Notes: a model not told the origin generated them from the sequence alone. Counted from the stretch's first letter, positions 52,206 through 61,168 are shown. The stretch is 64,000 nt of DNA from Thermogemmatispora carboxidivorans (GCF_000702505.1 NZ_JNIM01000001.1:5184327-5248326), one strand, 5' to 3'. Made by a program: numbers and translations.

Positions 52206-53444
52206 TTATTCTCCGCGCACGAGCAAGGCCATGCAGGCAGTAAAGCCATGAAGGAAGGGACGGCCATCCACCGGCCCAATTTCGCCGCTGCAGAAGAGGC
52301 CGATGAGCGGGAGAGGACCAAGATAGTGCTCGACCGCCTCGACATCATGATTGGGAGCATCGAAGAGATTCATGCCACGCCCGTTACAGGTGCAGAGGAT
52401 TGCCGCCACCGGCTCGCGGTCACCCAGCTCCTCGCGGGCCCGCTCCAGCGCATCGCGCAGATCCATATCGGCGGTGCTGGCATCGCGCATCTGGAATTGA
52501 ATCGTCTGGCCCACGCGCGGCATCGCCCCAATGGCCAGCCCTCCGCTGAGCCGGTCAACGCCTATCAGGGGCCGCACCAGAAAGCTGCCGCGCCCGAAGC
52601 TCTCGCGATATTCGTTGGCCGCCAGGCCCACCAGCAGATTATGGCGAGCGCGACGTTGCAGAAAAGGTGGTAGTTCCTGTAAGGTTTCTAAAAGAAGCTC
52701 ATAGGCAGGACGATTAGAAATTGTCTCGACGAGATTGCCACGAACGCTAGTGATGGTCCAGGGTTCGCCGATTGGCTCACACCCCTGGGAGACGAGCGGC
52801 AGAATCGTGTAGGGGCCGCCGAGGGCCAGGCCAACGCCCCCCTCACCAAAGACCTCACCGTTGCGAAAGACAAAGGTCCGCTGCAGCAACGGGTGAGCCG
52901 AGGCCAGGCCGCCCACCATCGGGCAATGGGGATAGGCCCGCGTCAACCCTTCCAGGAGGGCCTCGCTATCCAGACGAAAAGGATCAGCCAGGATCAGCCA
53001 GGCATTGACCTCTTCAGGCGGCAGCCCCAGGCGCGTATGCCACTCCTCGGCGCGCTCGCATTCCTCGACCAGGGCCTGGGTAAAGCGCACCACACGCAGC
53101 CGTGCGCCCGGCAGCTGTAGCGTCATCAGAGCCAGAGCCGCCGTCTCCTCCAGCTCCTCGCCCTGGCCGATGACTCCCTGGCCAGAGCAACCAATCAGTA
53201 GCCGCACCCCGCTCTCCTCGTAAGCACGACGCACGAGTTCAGGCAGCGATTCCGCATAGAGGCCACTGGCGAAGAGAATGGCCAGATCGGTGGGGCCTTT
53301 GACGCGCGCCAGGGCCCGGGTCAAAGCCCGCTCCCAGCGTGCATCTTCGACCAGCGCCTCCCGTATCAGGGACTTCTCCTCAGCCGCATTCATACTGATT
53401 TCCCCACACTCCGTCTCGTCTGTGCTTGCGCGCTCGTTCTCCAT
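52206..53444 (-). CDS. FIST-domain sensory protein
   Basis: A 412-residue protein with FIST_N (about 40-235; AILFASGLY, LLIGCSGQGVIGQG, MVGGLASAHP) and FIST_C (about 240-405; AYELLLETLQELPP, LVRPLIGVDRLSGGLAIGAM, GLFCSGEIGP). FIST domains are intracellular sensor domains thought to bind small ligands such as amino acids. No output domain is fused. The ATG at 53444 lies nine bases after the stop of the VOC gene, so the two form an operon; an internal ATG at 53393 is a possible alternative start. Confidence 0.88.
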   Translation of the reverse strand: MENERASTDETECGEISMNAAEEKSLIREALVEDARWERALTRALARVKGPTDLAILFASGLYAESLPELVRRAYEESGVRLLIGCSGQGVIGQGEELEETAALALMTLQLPGARLRVVRFTQALVEECERAEEWHTRLGLPPEEVNAWLILADPFRLDSEALLEGLTRAYPHCPMVGGLASAHPLLQRTFVFRNGEVFGEGGVGLALGGPYTILPLVSQGCEPIGEPWTITSVRGNLVETISNRPAYELLLETLQELPPFLQRRARHNLLVGLAANEYRESFGRGSFLVRPLIGVDRLSGGLAIGAMPRVGQTIQFQMRDASTADMDLRDALERAREELGDREPVAAILCTCNGRGMNLFDAPNHDVEAVEHYLGPLPLIGLFCSGEIGPVDGRPFLHGFTACMALLVRGE

Positions 53445-53453
53445 AACAGGCCC

Positions 53454-53852
53454 TCAACCGGCACTGGCCCGGCAGATAAATTCCACTTCATTGCCATCAG
53501 GATCATCCACATACATGGTACGACTGGCCAGCACGGGGTGCCTGCCACCGCGCGGCTGGTAGCCGGCCTGCACCAGAGCAGCGTACTGCGCGTCAAAAGC
53601 CTCTTCGGGCAGCTCCAGCGCCAGATGGTGAAGCTGGTAACCCGCGGACCTGGCTTTGATTTCTTCGGTCTTGGGCACCAGGACAATCATCTGGGGAATA
53701 CCAGCTTTTCCCTCACCAACTTTTAAAAAGACATTCGGCAGGTCTGGTGGAGAAATTACCTCTAAGCCCAAGAGATCGCGATAGAAGTGGAGAGCCTGCT
53801 CTTTATCCGCCGTCCAGAGCACAATCTCCGAAATCCCGACGATATGTTTCAT
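53454..53852 (-). CDS. VOC-family (glyoxalase/dioxygenase fold) protein
   Basis: A 132-residue single VOC domain: EIVLWTADKEQALHFYRDLLGL, LHHLALELPEEAF and TMYVDDPDGNEVEFI. The second-half metal ligands (His in LHHLAL and Glu in NEVEFI) are present, but the first-half histidine is replaced, so metal binding may be partial. The start at 53852 fits the domain and follows AGGTGGG; a longer in-frame extension upstream is unlikely to be coding. It is the first gene of an operon with the FIST gene. Confidence 0.85.
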   Translation of the reverse strand: MKHIVGISEIVLWTADKEQALHFYRDLLGLEVISPPDLPNVFLKVGEGKAGIPQMIVLVPKTEEIKARSAGYQLHHLALELPEEAFDAQYAALVQAGYQPRGGRHPVLASRTMYVDDPDGNEVEFICRASAG

Positions 53853-54280
53853 CTGGCCCACCTGTGTAGGGACTGCGCCCCTCCCCCCTGGCTCCTCTCC
53901 ACAGCGCGTGGAGCACGGCAGAGCTATCGCCACGGCGTAGAGGGCTAGAGAAGGGACAGCCTTCTGCTTTCTGCTCCTAATTATGATAGTATCGCACACG
54001 CAAGAAGGCTCCGGCAACAGCAAGAGAGGCACAGAAGAGCTGAAAGGCCAGCCCTCAAGGGTAAAATTGGCCCCACGAGCACAGCCTGCCTGTCTGTCTG
54101 CCTGCCAGCCTGATGCACTGCTTACGACGGGGAGAGCCAGACGCAGAGAAGAGGGGAACAATCGGGCAGGCGTTGCGAGAGGCTGGGAGCGCACTACAGC
54201 CGTGACCCTGCCTGTCTGCTGGTCAGGAATGGAGGGAGGGATCGGCTGCAGCGCGCTCGGGCGATCAGGTCAGCATCGGC
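53853..54280. other. Spacer with a period-4 tract
   Basis: About 430 bases between the DnaC-like gene (minus) and the VOC gene (minus). A CCTG/TCTG period-4 tract lies at 54083-54112. No gene is recognised. Confidence 0.45.
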
Positions 54281-55828
54281 TCAATTCCGACGAGGATTGC
54301 GCGGACGATAATCCAGCGCCCCCTCGAAGGTCACCATTGTCACGAGAGAGGCATCGGAGAGGCGCGAGCGAATGCGCTCATCGATGGCCTGTAAGCCGCG
54401 CGGATTAGCCGTGATCACCGTTGGATAGCGCAAATTATAACGATAGTTCAGCAACTGGAAGAGCTTCTCATTGGCCCAGGGCGAGCTTTGCTGCGCACCC
54501 AGATCGTCGAGCACGAGCAGCTCGGCCTCGCGCATGCGTGCAAAGAGCTGATCGTAGACCTCGGGTGCCTCGGGAGCGAAGGCGGCACGCAGATGGTCGA
54601 GCAGATCGGGCACAGTCGCGAAGAGCACCAGCGAGCCATTTTCCAGGCAGAGGTTGGCAATAGCCGCCGCCAGATGGGTCTTGCCGCAGCCGTTAGGTCC
54701 CACCAGCAGCAACCAGCCATCAGGCTCGCGCGTGTACTCCAGGGCTGTCTGATAGGCCTGCCGCACCCCAGGCACTGTATAGTTAAAGCTCTTAAAGCTT
54801 TTATCGCGGAAGGCGTCGAGATTAGACATGCTGCGGAGCTGTTGGCGCCGGCGTTCTTTGAGATCGGCCTCCTTGCACTCGCAGGGGATCGGCTTACCGA
54901 AATGCGGATGGCCAAAAGGGACATCGAGGCGCAGGTAGCCCGCTCCTTTGCATTTTGGGCAAACAGGGCGCTGGGAGCCAAAGGGAGCCGGCAACGCTGA
55001 GGCGCTAGCGTTGGAGCCGAGCGCCCCTAGCGGTCCCCCTGCTGGCCGCTCGCGTCCGGGCGCCTGGCGAGCCGGGCGCTGCCGCAGCATCTCCTGCAGC
55101 TGTGCAAAGGCAGGATTGGCCAGAGCATTGGGGCGCAGGGGCTGAGTTACCCGTTGCTGACGAGCTGGGGAAGGCGCACCAGAGGAAGAGAGGGCCAGCC
55201 GACCACGTGGCAGACCCGGGGCCGAGACCGGCCCCTCGGTCCGACGCTGCAGCGCAGCATCCTCGCCGGGCGCGAAGGCCCGCTTTGGCGAGGGTAGCCT
55301 GCTGGCCACAGCCGAGCGAGACAGAGCCGGGCGGGAAGAGGCTTCCAGCAACTCCTCTTCGTCCTCCCAATCGCCGTAGCGCATCCCGCCCTCATCGTCG
55401 TCGTCGTCCTCCTCCTCCCATACCTCTTCGGAGAGGGCATCCCCACGCAAGGACGGGAGGTAATCGTCGGCCCGATAATAGTAGTCGCGTGTGCGCCGTG
55501 GAAGCGATGGCGCCGGAACCTCGCGACGCGAGCCATAAAGGCGATCGGTCTGGCGACCAGGCTGCCGGCTCGGACGCGAGAGCGGCTCACCGTTTCCCAG
55601 CGTCAGAGTATCGCTCAGGACATCAGCCCCAGGCACTTCCGTCACCTCAACCCGTCCGCGAGATGAGCGCCCAGGGTGGGAGAGGGCCTGATTCAGACGC
55701 GCCGTCTGCTCGGGCAGGCGCGTCGGCTGCTCCCCGCGCTCGCGCGGCAGCGTTCCAGCCTGGCGAGCGCGCTGCTGAAGCAGTTGCTGCCTTCGTTGTT
55801 TGAGCATAATATCATTCAAGCGTTCCAT
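54281..55828 (-). CDS. DnaC/DnaI-type helicase loader ATPase with long disordered N-terminus
   Basis: A 515-residue protein. The C-terminal about 230 residues are an AAA+ ATPase (P-loop GPNGCGKT at 377-384, Walker B LLVLDDLGAQ, ITANPRGLQAIDERIRSRLSD sensor/arginine region) of the DnaC/DnaI/IstB group that loads DnaB on DNA. A zinc ribbon (CPKC at 290-293, CEC at 316-318) precedes it, as in DnaI. The first about 285 residues are low-complexity with an acidic block (EEEDDDDDEGG) and many Pro/Arg, far longer than in known loaders. It lies next to a DnaD-like protein (3-base gap) and dnaB on the same strand, so it is very likely the replicative loader. Confidence 0.9.
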   Translation of the reverse strand: MERLNDIMLKQRRQQLLQQRARQAGTLPRERGEQPTRLPEQTARLNQALSHPGRSSRGRVEVTEVPGADVLSDTLTLGNGEPLSRPSRQPGRQTDRLYGSRREVPAPSLPRRTRDYYYRADDYLPSLRGDALSEEVWEEEDDDDDEGGMRYGDWEDEEELLEASSRPALSRSAVASRLPSPKRAFAPGEDAALQRRTEGPVSAPGLPRGRLALSSSGAPSPARQQRVTQPLRPNALANPAFAQLQEMLRQRPARQAPGRERPAGGPLGALGSNASASALPAPFGSQRPVCPKCKGAGYLRLDVPFGHPHFGKPIPCECKEADLKERRRQQLRSMSNLDAFRDKSFKSFNYTVPGVRQAYQTALEYTREPDGWLLLVGPNGCGKTHLAAAIANLCLENGSLVLFATVPDLLDHLRAAFAPEAPEVYDQLFARMREAELLVLDDLGAQQSSPWANEKLFQLLNYRYNLRYPTVITANPRGLQAIDERIRSRLSDASLVTMVTFEGALDYRPRNPRRN

Positions 55829-55831
55829 AGG

Positions 55832-56605
55832 TTATCTGCCTTCCGTTTCCCAGCGCCTCAAGATCGCGCGAATATAACGCCAGTTACGCTTATTATGTTC
55901 TACTGCCTCGCGAAAAGCTGCCTCGACCCATTCTGGGGGATAGCGTTCAGCGGCATCGCGCAGCTCATCAGCGATCAGCGGAGAAAGAAGCCCTATATTC
56001 TGTTCGTACAAGACAAATATATTCGGACGCTCAATCTCAATGTGTAAATGCTGAGTCTGGCTGTGGCCGACGCGGGCCAGGGCTGTGGTAGCCGGGGAGG
56101 GAGAAGCGACGCCTCCCTGGCTCTGGCTCTGGCTCCGTCCATGCTCCGGCGCCAAGCGATGCTGGCCGACGTCGAGCAGGCGGACCGGGATCAACTCGCT
56201 GCCCTGCAGCTCAGCCACGACGCGCCGGCTGCGGGCGGTATTAAAGAAATACCAGCCAACGACCTCACCCTCAGAGCCATCATCACCGAGCACTTTGAGG
56301 TAGACGCGGAGAACCGTGCCGCGCGCTAGCGCTTTTTCCAGGCCCTGGCGTACTCGTTCTTCAGGAGGACGTGGATCGCCGCGCCGCTTCAGGCTTTTCA
56401 GCAGCACGCGATCGCTCAACAGCTCCGGCTCGCTCACACAGCGCGGCTCACCGCGCTTCTGGGCCAGCAGCCAGAAGAGATGCAGCGTTACTTTCAATTC
56501 CGCCACATCCTCGATCTCTGGCAGGAGCGACTTGAAGAAGACCTCCGGCACAGGGACATAGGGATTCTTGCCCGAAGGGAAGCCAGCAAAGGACGTCATA
56601 GCCAT
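55832..56605 (-). CDS. DnaD-like replication protein
   Basis: A 257-residue protein. The N-terminal winged-helix part (about 15-130, VPEVFFKSLLPEIEDVAELKV) is followed by a Gln/Ser-rich linker and a C-terminal DnaD domain with the conserved YPPEWVEAAFREAVEHNKRNWRYIRAILRRW. In Firmicutes DnaD acts with DnaB and DnaI in loading the replicative helicase. It lies 11 bases after dnaB and 3 bases before the DnaC-type loader, forming a compact replication operon. Start ATG at 56605; a second ATG is two codons later. Confidence 0.88.
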   Translation of the reverse strand: MAMTSFAGFPSGKNPYVPVPEVFFKSLLPEIEDVAELKVTLHLFWLLAQKRGEPRCVSEPELLSDRVLLKSLKRRGDPRPPEERVRQGLEKALARGTVLRVYLKVLGDDGSEGEVVGWYFFNTARSRRVVAELQGSELIPVRLLDVGQHRLAPEHGRSQSQSQGGVASPSPATTALARVGHSQTQHLHIEIERPNIFVLYEQNIGLLSPLIADELRDAAERYPPEWVEAAFREAVEHNKRNWRYIRAILRRWETEGR

Positions 56606-56616
56606 CCATCCAGAGA

Positions 56617-58449
56617 TTACTCAGGAGGCGGAGAAAGCTCTAGATCACAGAAGCGGGTATGACTCGCCTGGAAGTAGAGACTTACCTCGCCGACAGGGCC
56701 ATTGCGATGCTTGGCGACGATAATATCCGCAATATTTTTGCGCTCCGAGTCCGCGTTATAGACATCATCCCGATAAATAAACATCACCACATCGGCATCT
56801 TGCTCAATGCTATTGTGGACGACGAGGTCAGCGGCCACGAAATTATGCAGGCCGGCCACCGTTAGATCATAGACCTCAGCCTCACCGGCGGGGGCAATGG
56901 CCTCCACACGGTCCCAGATGATATCACCCTCAGCCGCCTCCGCCGTCTGCAGAGCGAGACCAGGGCCGGACCAGGCCGCCGATGGCAGGGCTCGCGGGAG
57001 AGCTACCGCCCGCCCTACGCTCAGCTCATCCAGGCGCTGCCACCCTGCACGAGTCAGAAAGCGATGATTGGCCGTGGCCCGCACCTGCTGGCCCCCCGCG
57101 GTCACCAGGCGAAAGACAGGCCGGCGCCCCGTCGCAAAAGCGCGCGTCACCGGCGCCACCTCCAGACGCTGCGTCAGCGGATTCAGCGCCAGGACGCGGA
57201 AGCCTTGCCGCCCCACCAGTCGCTCGATTGGACAGCAGACCCCTTCGTCGGCCAGATAGACCGAGGTCTCTCCCGCCAGACAGCCACTCTCACGCAGATC
57301 CGAGAGCTGAGGCACCTTCGACTGGCGCGTTTCCACGGCTCGCGAGAGCTGGGCAAGCGCCAGCACCGGCACATTCAGCTCGCGGGCCAGCGCTTTCAGC
57401 GTTCGGCTGATCTCCGAAATCTCCTGGACGCGGTTCTCGTTGCGCCGGGCACTGCCACTGGTCGTCTGCATCAACTGCAGATAGTCGACAATAATCAGAT
57501 CGACCCCTTGCTCCGCCTGGAGACGCCGCGCCTTACTGCGCATCTCCGCCGTGGAGATGCTGGCCGTATCGTCGATCCAGATGGGCGCCTCAGCCAGACG
57601 CTGCGTTGCCAACATAATGCGCTCCCACTCCTCATCGTCGATCCAACCGGTGCGCAGACGCTGCTGATCAACCCCGGCCTCCATTGAGAGCAGACGCTGT
57701 ACGAGCTGCTCTTTACTCATCTCCAGGCTAAAGATAGCGACCGTCTGCTTGAAGCGGACAGCGGCGTTATGGGCCATGCTCAGGGCCAGCGAGGTCTTAC
57801 CCAGCGAAGGACGCGCCGCCAGAATGATCAGGTCCGAGCGCTGTAGGCCACCGGTGAGACGGTCGAGGTCGGAGAAGCCAGTGGGGACGCCAACGATAGC
57901 CCCGCGCCGCTCATGGAGCTGATCCAGCTTGTTCAAATACTCGGAAAGGATCTCGCTCAGGAGCGAGAAGTCCGAACGCAGGCGCCGTCGCCCGATCTCA
58001 AAGATCAGACGTTCGGCCTTATCGAGCGCCACATCGGCATCGCCCTCCTCGTAGGCAATGGCCGCAATCTGCCCGGCAGCATGGATCAGACGACGCAGAA
58101 CCGCCGTGCGCTCGACAATGCGCCCATAGTATTCGATATTGCCACTGGTAGGCACCTGGTTGACCAGAGACGTGATATAACTGGCGCCGCCAACCTCCTC
58201 CAGCTTCCCCTGACGCTCCAGCTCATCGCAGAGCGTAATAAAGTCCGCCGGCTCATGCCGCTCATAGAGCTGGAGGATCACCTCAAAAATGGCTCGATGG
58301 GCGTCTCGATAAAAGTCCTCCGGGCGCAAAAAGTCAGCGACCTGAATGATCGCCTCTGGATCAATCAGAATGCTGCCCAGGACGCCACACTCGGCCTCGA
58401 TGTTCTGCGGTAACAGCTTCTCCACGTCCGTCTCCAGCGTTCTCGCCAA
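56617..58449 (-). CDS. dnaB: Replicative DNA helicase DnaB, intein-containing
   Basis: A 610-residue precursor: 453 residues of DnaB plus a 157-residue intein. The N-terminal domain (about 12-115, QNIEAECGVLGSILIDP) is followed by the linker and RecA-like motor with P-loop ARPSLGKTS (212-220), SLEMSKEQLVQR and VDYLQLM. The intein interrupts LRESG/SIEQDAD at residue 390, a known DnaB insertion site, and must splice out for activity. DnaB unwinds DNA at the fork. It heads the dnaB-dnaD-like-dnaC-like operon and lies beside a DnaA-box cluster. Confidence 0.96.
   Translation of the reverse strand: MARTLETDVEKLLPQNIEAECGVLGSILIDPEAIIQVADFLRPEDFYRDAHRAIFEVILQLYERHEPADFITLCDELERQGKLEEVGGASYITSLVNQVPTSGNIEYYGRIVERTAVLRRLIHAAGQIAAIAYEEGDADVALDKAERLIFEIGRRRLRSDFSLLSEILSEYLNKLDQLHERRGAIVGVPTGFSDLDRLTGGLQRSDLIILAARPSLGKTSLALSMAHNAAVRFKQTVAIFSLEMSKEQLVQRLLSMEAGVDQQRLRTGWIDDEEWERIMLATQRLAEAPIWIDDTASISTAEMRSKARRLQAEQGVDLIIVDYLQLMQTTSGSARRNENRVQEISEISRTLKALARELNVPVLALAQLSRAVETRQSKVPQLSDLRESGCLAGETSVYLADEGVCCPIERLVGRQGFRVLALNPLTQRLEVAPVTRAFATGRRPVFRLVTAGGQQVRATANHRFLTRAGWQRLDELSVGRAVALPRALPSAAWSGPGLALQTAEAAEGDIIWDRVEAIAPAGEAEVYDLTVAGLHNFVAADLVVHNSIEQDADVVMFIYRDDVYNADSERKNIADIIVAKHRNGPVGEVSLYFQASHTRFCDLELSPPPE
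56812..57282 (-). mobile_element. DnaB mini-intein (157 residues)
   Basis: Residues 390-546 of the precursor. It begins with Cys in ESGCLAGETSVYL (block A), has the block B TANHRF, block F AEVYDLTVAGLHNFVA and block G DLVVHN, followed by Ser547 as the +1 nucleophile. Splicing chemistry is therefore the standard Cys/Asn/Ser type. No homing endonuclease domain (no LAGLIDADG or HNH stretch) is present; it is a splicing-only mini-intein. The DNA composition is like that of the host gene, so it is likely old. Confidence 0.93.
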
Positions 58450-58693
58450 TCTCAGTAGCTTCTCGCTATGCGCTAATCACTAATAATAAGACCAAAACGG
58501 ACCTAAAGCATTATACCATATACTTCTAACTTATTGAGCAAGAGATTAATTACACGCACGGGCAGCAAGCCCGCTCACCGGGGCCCAGCCTACCCTGACC
58601 AGGGGTCAGGGATGAGCGGGAAGGGAATCCCGTGTGTCTAAACAGTGTAGCGAATCTTGTGCCCGAAAGCAAACAGCAGGCTGGCAGTAGCCC

Positions 58694-58849
58694 TGTGGAT
58701 ATGTGGATATCTTCAGGGATAGCTCACGCTTGCAACCCCCAAATATAGCTGAGTTAATAAGCAGTTATCCCCCAGTTATCCACCGTCCACGGGGAGTTAT
58801 CCACAGTTATCCACTGCTATCCACAAAGTTATCCACAAAGTTATCCACA
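58694..58849 (+). other. DnaA-box cluster, candidate replication origin (oriC)
   Basis: Three perfect TTATCCACA boxes (58797, 58829, 58841) plus TTATCCACC (58776), TTATCCACT (58807), CTATCCACA (58817) and weak TTATCCCCC (58765), all in one orientation and mostly 10-12 bases apart, that is about one helical turn. Two opposite-strand near-matches (TGTGGATAT) lie at 58694 and 58702. AT-rich sequence flanks the array at 58740-58762. Together with the dnaB, dnaD-like and loader genes beside it, this fits an oriC; a DnaA-regulated promoter or titration site is the alternative. Confidence 0.75.
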
Positions 58850-59056
58850 GGGCCAGGTGGGCGAATCTTCCTATTCCCTGGAAGAAAGCCCACCCCGCGA
58901 GGCTGCCCGTAGGGGGGACGGGAAAGGGCTTGACCCGCACGGGCCTGGAGGGTATCATAGCACCCAGAAATCAGCGCTCTTTATCCCGGCTGGCTGCCTG
59001 GCCGTCAGACAGCCTTCCCTGCCCCAGGCCAGTAGAGGGCAGGCGGAGAGCCTACC

Positions 59057-59112
59057 AAGCCAGCCAGCTAGTTAGTTAGTTAGTCAGTCAGTCAGTCAGC
59101 CAGCCAGCCACG
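59057..59112 (+). repeat. Degenerate tetranucleotide repeat
   Basis: Units CCAG, CTAG, TTAG (x3), TCAG (x4) and CCAG follow each other with strict period 4. The unit changes by single steps along the array, as if the repeat drifted by slippage and mutation. Confidence 0.85.
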
Positions 59113-59245
59113 TTCAGCGCTGCCGCCGTCAACAGAACAGCCCCAGAGCAAGGAAGCAGCTGCGCTGTTGACCTGGGCCTCAGCCATTCTCTGCAAGCAA
59201 TCAAGCAAGCAGCAAGATCTGAAAAAGGAGCGGTATTCAGACCCC

Positions 59246-60106
59246 ATGCCAAAGACGAGCAAGCGCGCAGCCACGAGAAGAGCGGAAAAGATCGCCCGCG
59301 CGCACGCGACCAAGCTGCCAGAAGCGCCTGCCCCCAAGAAGAAGGAGAAGCGCGGCCCTGGCTACACGCCTCCCAAACGGGGCCTGGCTCGCTACCCCTG
59401 GGCTATCAGCCTGACAATCCTGGTTATCGCTGCCGTGATCGGCGCCATGTACTACTACAAGATCGGCCCCTTCGCTCCACCCAAGCCCCAGCCGAAGAGC
59501 GCCGCCGTCTCGCCCTGCCTGAAGGTGGTCAAGCAACTGACCGATAGCTCGCCGGCTCCTACCGGGGCGGCCTTCAACAAGATCCAGCATACCTATAAAG
59601 CTCCGCCCGCGATGTCGATCAATACCAACAAGATTTATTGCGCCGGTATCAATACCAATCGCGGTCTGATTGTGGTGGAGCTTGACCCGAAGCTGGCTCC
59701 CAAGACGGTCAATAACTTCGTCTTTTTGGCCCAGCACCATTTTTACGATGGGCTGAAGTTCCATCGCGTAGTGCCGAATTACATTATTCAGACTGGCGAT
59801 CCGAAGGGCGATGGCAGCGGCGGACCAGGCTATACGCTGTCCGCCGAGCCGGTGAAGGGCAACTATACCGCTGGGATGGTGGCGATGGCCAAACCAGCTA
59901 GCGGCACCGCCAATAGTGGCAGCCAGTTCTTTATCTGCGTCTCCGACCAACCGGCAAAGCAACTGACGAAATCGTATAATCTCTTTGGCCATGTGGTCCA
60001 GGGCATGGATGTCGTCAAGAAGATCCAGGGTCCGGGCGATCAGTCTTCTCAGAAGAATATCACGCCTGATGTCATTACCCATTTGGTGGTGGTGACCGCT
60101 CCCTGA
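59246..60106 (+). CDS. Membrane-anchored cyclophilin-type peptidyl-prolyl isomerase
   Basis: A 286-residue protein. A highly basic N-terminus (KTSKRAATRRAEKIARAH) and a transmembrane anchor (YPWAISLTILVIAAVIGAMYYY, about 50-71) precede an external cyclophilin domain (about 125-286). Catalytic-site sequences are FHRVVPNYIIQTGDP, GSQFFIC and FGHVVQGMDVVKKI. It should fold secreted proteins on the outer face of the membrane. The ATG at 59246 follows AAGGAG at a long distance; an upstream start is possible but lacks signals. A second, soluble cyclophilin gene follows. Confidence 0.9.
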   Translation: MPKTSKRAATRRAEKIARAHATKLPEAPAPKKKEKRGPGYTPPKRGLARYPWAISLTILVIAAVIGAMYYYKIGPFAPPKPQPKSAAVSPCLKVVKQLTDSSPAPTGAAFNKIQHTYKAPPAMSINTNKIYCAGINTNRGLIVVELDPKLAPKTVNNFVFLAQHHFYDGLKFHRVVPNYIIQTGDPKGDGSGGPGYTLSAEPVKGNYTAGMVAMAKPASGTANSGSQFFICVSDQPAKQLTKSYNLFGHVVQGMDVVKKIQGPGDQSSQKNITPDVITHLVVVTAP

Positions 60107-60362
60107 CGCAGGCTCTCTCAAGGCAGGCGGGCTGAGACAAGCAGAGGGCTGGCCGCGCTCGATTGGCTCTGCTAGCCCCTGACTGACCCAGCCCGCTTTG
60201 CCCCGCTTGCACCACTCGTCAGGCATTTCCTTTGCCCTGCATGGGCGCCAGGACGGCTTTGGCCGAGAAAGCGAGCTGGGAGCCTGGTGGAATGGCTACG
60301 AGCACGCTTCCTGCTAGCTGGGAGCGGCTCCTTGAGCAAGTGAAAGTGAGGATCTACAAATA

Positions 60363-60845
60363 ATGCCTGCTGAACGATGCTATAGTGCCCCGCCCGCCAT
60401 GCAGATCGATCCGCGTAAGACCTACTATGCGACGATCAGCACGACGAAGGGCAATATCCGCCTCCAGCTCTTTGCTTCCGAGGCCCCTCTGACCGTGAAT
60501 AACTTCGTGGCCCTGGCCCGCGATGGCTTCTACGATGGGTTGACCTTCCATCGTGTCGTGCCCGGCTTTGTGATCCAGGGAGGCGACCCCCTGGGCAATG
60601 GCACCGGCGGCCCGGGCTACATGTTCCCTGATGAGCCAGTGCGTCGCCCCTATAAGGCCGGCACCCTGGCTATGGCGAACGCGGGCCCCAATACGAACGG
60701 CAGCCAGTTCTTCATCTGCCTGGAGGATCAGCCACGCCTCCCACCGAATTATACGATCTTCGGGGAGACGGTCGCCGGCCTCGATGTGGTTCGCCGTATC
60801 CAGGTGGGCGACATCATGCAAAGCGTGACCATCGAAGAGGCCTAG
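60363..60845 (+). CDS. Cytoplasmic cyclophilin-type peptidyl-prolyl isomerase
   Basis: A 160-residue cyclophilin without signal peptide. FHRVVPGFVIQGGDPLGNGTGGPGY, NTNGSQFFIC and FGETVAGLDVVRRI form the active site; the family Trp is absent, as in many bacterial types. It assists folding of cytosolic proteins by proline isomerisation. It is a paralogue of the anchored protein encoded 256 bases upstream, probably from a tandem duplication followed by gain or loss of the anchor. Start ATG 60363 after GAGG. Confidence 0.93.
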   Translation: MPAERCYSAPPAMQIDPRKTYYATISTTKGNIRLQLFASEAPLTVNNFVALARDGFYDGLTFHRVVPGFVIQGGDPLGNGTGGPGYMFPDEPVRRPYKAGTLAMANAGPNTNGSQFFICLEDQPRLPPNYTIFGETVAGLDVVRRIQVGDIMQSVTIEEA

Positions 60846-61138
60846 CCCCTCTCGCTCGCTTCCATTTCGACATTCGTCTCGTCTTCTCTGACCGATAAGC
60901 CAGGCTGGCCGGCTCCTGACCTGCCGTTGCCTCCGCAGCCTGCTCCCCCTCCTCGCCTCGGGCTGCCTGCACGGCCAGGCTGGGCAGATCCGCCAGCCCT
61001 GGCCATCCCTATAGCTGCATGATGACCCTCTCCCCCCTTCTCTTACTCTTCGACTACTCTCCACCTGGCTCATCAGATTACTCCCTCCCCTTGATCAGTA
61101 GTTTTACCGATCTTGGCCACCACCTGGCCTTTTGCCTC

Positions 61139-61168
61139 TTGACAGTTGATATTAGCATGCCCTAATAT
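61139..61168 (+). promoter_or_regulatory. Promoter of the ECF transporter operon
   Basis: Perfect -35 TTGACA (61139-61144), 18-base spacer and -10 TAATAT (61163-61168). The -10 lies inside the first palindrome, so binding there would block RNA polymerase. Confidence 0.65.

Larger units (their letters stand above)
58450..59245. other. Candidate origin region between dnaB and the cyclophilin gene
   Basis: About 800 bases without a gene. It holds an AT-rich stretch next to dnaB (about 58477-58551), a second AT-rich stretch at 58740-58762, the DnaA-box cluster at 58694-58849, and a degenerate tetranucleotide repeat at 59057-59112 with CAAGCAAG words around 59198-59215. Confidence 0.6.

Noticed and set aside
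28740..59112. CRISPR arrays among the many short repeats
   Set aside because: Repeats are direct period-4 or period-5 tracts or lone inverted repeats; no regularly spaced repeat-spacer pattern and no cas genes.
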